From: Calditrichia bacterium
GTDB taxonomy: Bacteria; Calditrichota; Calditrichia; Calditrichales; Calditrichaceae
Length of the DNA stretch: 64,000 nucleotides
Direction of reading: 5' to 3'
Assembly: GCA_026983775.1 (NCBI GenBank)
Contig: JALSTK010000011.1
Span: 1 to 64,000, forward strand
Of this stretch, positions 37,006 through 45,100 are shown in pieces; the stretch's first letter is position 1; every line of letters starts with the position of its first letter. The notes beneath the pieces are model-generated. The model was not told the origin of the DNA. It did not search any database and was given only the letters and a program-made list of their open reading frames with translations. The translations under genes were made by a program, and so were the position numbers.

Positions 37006-37035
37006 AAACGGGCCAGTCTGCAGACTGACCCGTTT
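37006..37035 (-). repeat. Near-perfect 15-bp inverted repeat before NRPS-D
   Basis: AAACGGGCCAGTCTG and CAGACTGACCCGTTT meet without a spacer and differ from perfect symmetry at one position. It lies 59 bases after the secreted-protein stop and 31 bases before the NRPS-D start. There is no T-run directly after it on either strand, so it could be a weak terminator, an attenuator or an operator controlling read-through into NRPS-D. Confidence 0.6.
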
Positions 37036-37094
37036 GACAGGTTTGTGTTATTTAATTTCGTTTTAACCGAACACTATTAAAAAAGAATCAAAAA

Positions 37095-39038
37095 CTATTT
37101 AAGTAAAATCATCTTTTTGACAACGGATCGCCCCTGAGCGGAAATTCTGTAAAAATAGATTCCTGCCGGATAGCGATTGCCATCGAAATTAAGTTTGTGA
37201 AATCCTGCAGACTGTTGATTGAATACCTCGGAGTGCACCCGCTGTCCCAAAAGATTATATACGGTAATCCGAACGGAACCGGTTTTGGATAGTCCGTAGA
37301 TGATCTGTGTTGTGGACGGATTATGCCCCCCTTTGCCAAAGGGATTGGGATAGTTTTGCAAAACGGTAAACTGTTTGGGAACTCCGGCCCGTAATTCCGA
37401 AATGGCAGAGGCATTACTTACCCGTACGGTTATCGTATCCCTATCCGAAGCTCCGCTATCATCTGTCAGGGTCGTAAAAAGGTAGAATTCACCCTCTATA
37501 CCGTTGGAAATAATGGTAAGAGAATCGCTTTGCTCGTCATAATTATAACCGATAGCCGGATCATTAACCTCGAAGCTCCAGGTTAAAAGGGAATCCGGTG
37601 TATCCACATCATAGGCGTAATCGGCCATGTACAAGCGGGTCGAATCATTAATATCGAGGTTGACAACATCGGGCAGATCAACAATTTCGGGGGGATCATT
37701 CACAGAAAACACGGTCAGGCTAACCATAGCCGTGTCCCTGCCGCCGAAGCCGTCATTCAAAACATATTGAAAGGAATCGGCACCGAAATAGTCGGCATTG
37801 GGTGTATAAGTAACCATACTGTCGTTATCGATCGTAACCGAACCGTTGGTAAGCAGTAAAATACTTTCGATGGAGAGTGCGTCCATGGTATCGGGATCGG
37901 AGTCATTCAGAAGCAGATTTAAGGAAATGGCCGTGTCTTCATAGGTTTGGGCCGTATCAGCCAAGGCAATCGGAGCCCGATTGACTTTAAAAATTACGGT
38001 ATCCGTATCGGATTTTCCACCTTCATCCTGCACAAAAAAGGTAACGGTTTCCATACCGATCCAGTCTGTATCCGGCATGGTTACGGTCAATTGATTGCTG
38101 TCATCGATAGCCAGTTGCAATTCAATATTACCGCTGAAAGTCCAGGAGAGTAAAGTATCCGGTGTTACGTCATCGAATACATAGGAATTCAGATCAACAA
38201 CGGGAAAAGAATCGCCCGGTTTAATGATCTGATCGGGAATTCCTGTTATCACCGGCGGATCGTTTTCTTGATCCGGACTAATGCCATCCTGTATATGAAA
38301 ATGAAACCAGTGATCGAGATGACCGTCGGCGTTTTTATCTCCGTCTCCGCCGCGGATGGAAGACCAGGGCCAGCTGGCAAACGTACCGCCCACATCGCGC
38401 ATGGGTTCTCCGGTATCGCTGTAATAAAGGTCGCTTTCCCATTCTGTACTGACCATATAAGCCAGGATATTTATTTCGGTTGGATTGCCGAGAGAATCCC
38501 AGGGAAGCTTCACCTCATAGTAGTTTTGGTCAAGATTCAGATTGGCGAACGTTGTATCCAGGCCTGTTCGCCCCCAGACGGAATCCTGATTACTCCAGGC
38601 TCCGTATACCGCATAAATCGAATCCTTCTTCGTATAAGAGCTCTTAATATAATAATCGGCATTGAAGGGTAATTGCCAGGATTGTTCATCAAACCACCAA
38701 GGTTGATGTTCCATGATTTGCGTCCATACGGTAGCCGCCCGATCGGTACCATACCCGCTTTTAAGGTCGGGCTGGGGGTCTGTATCCACATACCAGAAGA
38801 TTCGGGTAGACCCGCGAGTCGTATCGTTTGGTTCACCGAAGATCGGACCCGTATATCCGAGATAAAGATTATCGGCATCCCAGGTGATATAGCCCAGATA
38901 ACCGGATGTACTGGTTGGGAAATCTTCATCGGCGGCAAAATCATTGGTCCCGTTTAAGGGGATGGTGTGGAATGTCGTTGCATATAACAGATTTAAAAGA
39001 ATAAATACTGAAAAAAACGGTAACTTCCATTTCATCAT
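37095..39038 (-). CDS. Secreted protein with tandem cadherin/Ig-like domains and type IX sorting domain, inside the NRPS gene set
   Basis: A 647-residue exported protein. AGGGAGGA precedes ATGATG at 39038, so the start is there rather than at an in-frame codon 30 bases earlier; the signal peptide is then MMKWKLPFFSVFILLNLLYA. The first ~220 mature residues are all-beta and resemble CBM9/glucodextranase-type modules (LGYITWDADNLYLGYTGP, FWYVDTDP). Three cadherin-like or bacterial Ig-like repeats follow (NDPPVITGIPD, RAPIALADTAQTYEDTAI, NDPPEIVDLPD). The C-terminal ~85 residues are a Por-type sorting domain (NYPNPFGKGGHNPSTTQI, VYNLLGQRV, PAGIYFYRI). It lies 74 bases after NRPS-C and 119 before NRPS-D, same strand. 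A cell-surface role is likely; any link to the peptide is unproven. Confidence 0.85.
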   Translation of the reverse strand: MMKWKLPFFSVFILLNLLYATTFHTIPLNGTNDFAADEDFPTSTSGYLGYITWDADNLYLGYTGPIFGEPNDTTRGSTRIFWYVDTDPQPDLKSGYGTDRAATVWTQIMEHQPWWFDEQSWQLPFNADYYIKSSYTKKDSIYAVYGAWSNQDSVWGRTGLDTTFANLNLDQNYYEVKLPWDSLGNPTEINILAYMVSTEWESDLYYSDTGEPMRDVGGTFASWPWSSIRGGDGDKNADGHLDHWFHFHIQDGISPDQENDPPVITGIPDQIIKPGDSFPVVDLNSYVFDDVTPDTLLSWTFSGNIELQLAIDDSNQLTVTMPDTDWIGMETVTFFVQDEGGKSDTDTVIFKVNRAPIALADTAQTYEDTAISLNLLLNDSDPDTMDALSIESILLLTNGSVTIDNDSMVTYTPNADYFGADSFQYVLNDGFGGRDTAMVSLTVFSVNDPPEIVDLPDVVNLDINDSTRLYMADYAYDVDTPDSLLTWSFEVNDPAIGYNYDEQSDSLTIISNGIEGEFYLFTTLTDDSGASDRDTITVRVSNASAISELRAGVPKQFTVLQNYPNPFGKGGHNPSTTQIIYGLSKTGSVRITVYNLLGQRVHSEVFNQQSAGFHKLNFDGNRYPAGIYFYRISAQGRSVVKKMILLK

Positions 39039-39042
39039 TTTT

Positions 39043-39050
39043 TCCTCCCT
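39043..39050 (-). promoter_or_regulatory. Ribosome binding site deciding the secreted-protein start
   Basis: AGGGAGGA on the minus strand, four bases before ATG at 39038; it selects a start that gives a normal signal peptide. Confidence 0.7.
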
Positions 39051-39112
39051 AAGATATAATGCTAACAATACAAAATGTAGAGGTCGAAATATGTGATAAA
39101 CTTGTCAAAAGA

Positions 39113-42100
39113 TTAAATTTTTCTTCCCTTTTTTAATTGAGACATCACTTTATCCAATTTTTTACGGTCCAGTTTGGCTAAATCAAAATCGGATGCCGTA
39201 TGGCCGCCTGCCTCGGGATTCTGGCAATGTTTAATAAGTAAATTCAATTCCTGCCGGTACGTATCGGCAAATGCCTGTATGGATTGTTTTTTGAATTGAT
39301 TAAGACTGAATCCAAAGAACAGATGTAGTTTGTTCCCCATAATAGATGCAGAAATATCGAGAATTGAGGAACGTCGGTTTTGGGCCGATCGTTCTCGCCC
39401 TTTGGAAATATCTGCCGGCCTGAAAATGGATTCTTTCGGTAAGGCCTGATCAAATTGACCAAGGTAGTTAAAGGATATGGAAACTTCATCCAATTTGGAA
39501 AGTTGCTCTTTAAAAGAGATATCTTTATTCAGATACCTCAGTATTCCATAACCGATACCTTTATTGGGAATTTTTCTTAGTTGTTCTTTAATACTTTTAA
39601 TCACATCTCCCGGGCGATGAGTGTTGCCTAATGCCAGATAAACGGGATACAGAGCGGTGAACCAGCCAATGGTTCTGGATAGGTCCAGATTATCGAAAAG
39701 AGGTTCTCTCCCGTGTCCCTCAAGATGGATCAGAAGGGAACGTTTGCCGCTCCAGTGGGCATATGCTTGTATTAAAGCGCTGAGAAGGATATCGTTAATT
39801 TGCGTATTATAAACAGCCGGGACATCCTGTAAAAGCGCCCTGGTTAAGTCTTCATCTAAAAAGGTGCTTACGGCTTGTGCGGAATCTTCGGTATTTTCTC
39901 CTTCGGGAAAATCCAGAGGAAGCTTATGAATTGGTTTCTTAGCGAGTGATAACCAGAATTCTTTTTCAGAGAGAAGTTGATTGTTTTCGGCATAGTTCGT
40001 CAATTGGGTGGCCCATTGCTTAAAGGCGGTTGTCTTGGGCGGAAGGTTTACTTCAAGACCTTGTTGCAGTTGACGATAAATATGCTGAAGATCTTCCAAT
40101 AGAATCCGCCAGGATACCCCGTCGGTAACGAGATGATGGATGATAATTAGAATGACATCGTTTTGCTCTGTCCCTCTTTTAAAATATGCAATTCTCAAAA
40201 GAGCACCTTGTGTCAGATTCAGTGATTTCTGTAGAGATTCGGCCTTTTCGGAAATGAAGGCGATTTGCTTTTTTGCCTCCTGTGCGGAAAGATCAAAGCT
40301 GACGAAAGGTAATTCTTCAGGAATGTTCATTGCTTCCTGAATCCAGACGCCGTTTTCCATATAGAAGCGGTGTCTTAAAGCATCATGATGTGCAAGAAGT
40401 CGTCGGATCGTTTCTTTTAATGTCTCTTCATTAAAAGTCTCCGTCGTCTCAAAAATAAGGGACTGGTTCCAATGATCTTTTACAGGAAGATTTTTTTCAA
40501 AGAAGTATTTCTGAATAGGGGTTAAGGGGATTGTGCCGGTGACAAGACCCTGTTCTGCCTCGATCACAGGAGCAGAAGATGTTACAGGAGCCAATTCGGC
40601 AATGGTTTGGTGCTTAAAAATATCAACCGGTGTAATCTGTAAACCATGCTGCCGGGCTCGGGAAATGACCTGAATACTGAGAATGGAGTCCCCGCCGAGT
40701 TCAAAGAAATTATCGTGGACGCCTATTTTATCGAGACCTAAAACCTCTTTCCAAATCTTAACTAATATTTTTTCATTCTCCGTATCGGCCTTCTGATACT
40801 CCGTTTCGAGTCCGGATCGGTCTATCTTCGGTTTGGGTAACGCTTTCCGGTTTATTTTTCCGTTTGCCAGAAGTGGAAAGGATTGAAGCGTAACAAATAC
40901 GGACGGAATCATATACTCCGGTAATCTTCCTTTCAAAAAGCTTCTAAGTTTATTGACGGGCAAAGTTTGTTGATTGTCCGTAAGAAGATAGGCAATCAGG
41001 CGCTCTTCCTGACCGTCATCGGAGCGGACTACAACTACCGCATCTTTTATATTTGTATGCTCTCTAAGCTGGGTTTCAATTTCGCCGAGTTCAATCCGGA
41101 AGCCACGCAGTTTAACCTGAAAATCTACCCGGCCGATGAATTTTAAACTGCCGTCCGGATGATAACTCACCAGATCCCCTGTTTTATACATCCGGGCTCC
41201 CCTGATTTTGCTGAAGGGATCTGGAATAAATTTTTCCGCAGTCAGCTCCGGGTGATTTAAATATCCTCTGGCCAATCCGTCCCCGGCAATGTGTAGTTCA
41301 CCGGGAACACCGATCGACACAGGGTTTAAATGGATATCCAACACATAAAAGCGTACGTTTGGGATAGGTCTCCCTATAACGGGTTGATGCGGATAATCGG
41401 ATACCGGACAGATGGTAGAATCAACCGTGCATTCCGTTGGTCCGTACATATTATAGAAATGGACTTTTTTATTTTTTTGCAATTGATCCCACAGGGCCAA
41501 ATCGATAGCTTCACCGCCGGGCAAGATATCTGACGGCGCCCATTTATCCTCATCGAATAACCCCTCCCGGATTAGCATCTTTAACTGAGAAGGTACACAA
41601 TCCAGAACTTCTATGCGCTGTTGGCGAATGTAATTTAATAAAAGCTTACTATCATAGCGTATTTCCTGAGGAATAAGAACCAGTGTGTGTCCCTGAAAAA
41701 GCATGACCAGTTGCTGAACCGAGGCATCGAACGAAATAGGAGCATTGAGGCTGATCCTACGCTTGATTTTTCCATATTTTTCATAAATGGATTTTTGAAG
41801 ATTAACAGCCAGATTCAAAGGCGAGCGGTGTTCGATTAAGACGCCCTTCGGCCGACCTGTAGATCCGGAAGTATAGATAATATAAGCCGGATTCGTGGGC
41901 TTAATGTTAATATTCGGGTTGTTTGCCGGCTCGTCGGATATTAAAGACCGTTGTACTTCAATATCTATAATATGGGGGACAAGGGTACCTAATTCCTTCA
42001 GAAAGGTTTGTTTTGTAATGATCGTATCGGCTTGAGTATCATCGAGCATATATTGAAGCCGTTCTTCGGGATAACCGGGGTCTAAAGGCAGATAAGCGGC

Positions 42101-45100
42101 GCCCGCTTTTAAAACGGCAAGTATGGCGGTGATCATGTCGAAGGATCTGTCCAATAGAATGCCGACAAATTTCTCGGGCCCCACGCCTTTGCTAATCAGA
42201 TAATGGGCTAATCGATTGGCCCGTTTATTCAATTCTTCAAATGAAAGTTCTTTACCCTTGAGAACCAGCGCGGGATGGGAGGGATTTTGTTCTGCCTGCC
42301 GTTCAAATATTTGATGTAAAAGGGCATTCTTAGAATAGGTCAGCGGATTGTTCTCATTGAAACCATAAAGGATCAATTCTCTTTCATCGGCAGATAGTAG
42401 TGGTATGGTATCAACGGTATTCTGCGGATTTTCCGAAATAATTGTTAAAATATTTTTGAGATGACCGATTATTCTTTCAATAGTCGAATGATCAAAAAGG
42501 TCCGTATTGAATTCGAATACTCCTCCCAAATGTCCGTCATGTAATTCGGCCATTTCGAGGGTAAGATCAAATTTTGCCGTTGGATTCTCAGGAACAATCT
42601 GCTCCAACTTCAAATCGGCTAAATTGATTTCGGCTTTTGGTATGTTCTGCAAAGTGAACATGGTCTGAAAAAGAGGCGTTCTGCTTACATCCCGTTTGAT
42701 ATTAAGTGTATCCACCAGTTTTTCGAAGGGAAGGTCCTGGTGAGAGAAAGCTTCTAAAACGGTTTTTTGAACACGGTTTATCAATTCATTAAAGGAAGGA
42801 CGACCGGACAAATCGGTGCGCATGACCAGCGTGTTAACAAAAAAGCCGATTAAGGGTTCGATTTCTTTACGGTTCCGATTCGCAATGGGCGTACCGACCA
42901 AAATATCATCCTGACCCGAATAACGATAGAGCAAAATAGTATAGGCTGCCAGGAGCGTCATAAACAGTGTGGCCTTTTCTTCTTGTGCTATTGCTTTAAT
43001 TCTGTCGGAAAGTGTTTTATTTAGATCAAAATGTATTCTTGCTCCGTTAAAGGTTTGTACAGCCGGTCTGGGTCGATCCGTGGGCAAGTTTAGTGACGGC
43101 GGTGCTCCTTCCAGTTGTTTTTTCCAGAATGTGATTTGCTCGCGCAAATTGTTTCCTGAAAGCCAATGAATCTGCCAGCGGGCAAAATCGGCGTACTGGA
43201 TTTTAAGTGGCGGCAGTTCAATGGGTCGGTTTTGAGTGAAAGCGTTGTAAAAAGCAACAATTTCCCGGATAAAGACCGATGTAGACCAGCCGTCCGAAAT
43301 AATATGATGCATGGTCAATAAAAAAATATACTCGTCGTCGGCCACGTGCAACAGGGAAGTACGGAGTAGTGGTCCCTGATCCAGATGAAAAGGTTTGCGG
43401 GCTTCTTCGATAACCCGCCGCTTGATCTCCTCTTCACGGTTGGGATCGGATAAATGGCGCAGGTCCGATACGGGCAGGTTAAGACGGGCAATCGGTGCAA
43501 TACGCATCCTGGCCCGACCTTCTTGAGTATAAAAAGAGGCCCTCAAATTCTCATGGCGTTCCATGATTTTTATTAAGCTGTTTTTCAGCGCCCCGATATC
43601 CAGTCTTCCCTTCATGCGGACGGCACTTGGAATATTGTAAAAGGGACTACCCGGTTCCATTTGATCCAGAAACCACAGACGCTGCTGGGCAAAGGAAAGG
43701 GGCAAATCCAGGTAGGAGGGAAACCTGACGGGATAAGCCGGAAAAACAGGCCGGTCGGAAGGATGCACATCATAATGATATTTGTCCGCCAGCAGGAAGG
43801 TGTCCAGATACAGAGAATCCTTGGCCGGTAAAGTCTGCCATTTTTCGGCGATGGAGGGGTCGATCCCTTTGTGTTGATTGAAGCGAGGATCACCGACCAT
43901 GCGTGATTCTTTATGAACACCATCGCGCATCTTTTTCCCTTTGTAAGGTTCGAGCATGTCCGGATCGAAAGGAATATCCGCTTTTTCACAAAAGGAACGC
44001 ATGGTTTGCTGCGGTTCACGGACCAGGTCTTCATAACGTATGGTTATGCGGCGTTGTTCCGGAATCTGTTTAAAAAAGGTCTCTATATTGGAATTATTAA
44101 TCAACCAAAACAATTCGGCTTTTTCACGAACAGGGAAGGGGAGTTTACTGCCGAACACCTGATCCAGATTACTATCCAAATAAGATTGAATCATTGCCGC
44201 CGGATGGCGAACAATTTGAACGTAAAAAGGGCTCTCAAAATAGGTTTCGGCCCGGTTTAAAAAATTCAAATCCGTGGCATAGGTTGTAGTCTTGTCTACG
44301 ATGATACGGTCTCCGATCCATTGCTGAAGCTCACCGTACATCTCCTGGGTTGTGAAATTTTCTCTTTCGTACGAAGCTATGATCTTTTTGGCTTCATCGA
44401 AAGAACAGTTTTTTATTTCCATCACGGCCCGGTGTAATCCTTCCATCCATCCACTGTCCCGGCCTTCGAACTGCTTTTTCCGCTCCAGCATGGTTCTGAA
44501 ATTCAATAGCGCTAATTCCGGAGGAGAAAACAATTTTTTGTTACCGGCCAACATTACCCGCAAAAGGGTGGATCCGGAACGAGGAGCAGAAAGAATAAAG
44601 ATGGCTCTGGGGATCTTGCGTTCGATTCGATCCAGGAAATCTTTTTCTGCAAACAGATCGTCGGTTTTTCGGGATAAAATGGTCCGGGCTTCTTCGATTC
44701 TTTTTGCCGATAGATGGGATATGTTTTCTTCGGAGCTTGTTTTGGATTTTCGGGTTACCGTAATTCCGAATTTTTTTTCAATTGTCTCGGGATAGGTTTC
44801 ACTTAAATATCGGGCAAGTTCATCGATAGTTTGGTTATCGAATAAGATGACCACATACAGAATCTCTTTTAGCTCCTGTTGTAAGTTGTTGATGAAGATG
44901 GCCGCTTTCAGCGAATCTCCGCCAATCTCAAAAAAATTATCATGAACGCCGATTTTATCAATCTTAAGCACATCCTGTAATAGGTCGGCCAGATATTTTT
45001 CCAGGCCGTTGCGGGGAGCTACATATTTTTTCTCAAGTTCGGGACGTTCCGAACCGGGCCGGGGTAGAGCACGATAATTGGTTTTTCCGGTGACCGAAAC

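Noticed and set aside
39039-39068. In-frame upstream extension of the secreted protein (start at 39068)
   Set aside because: The Shine-Dalgarno lies inside this stretch, and the extension would put ten charged residues before the signal peptide.
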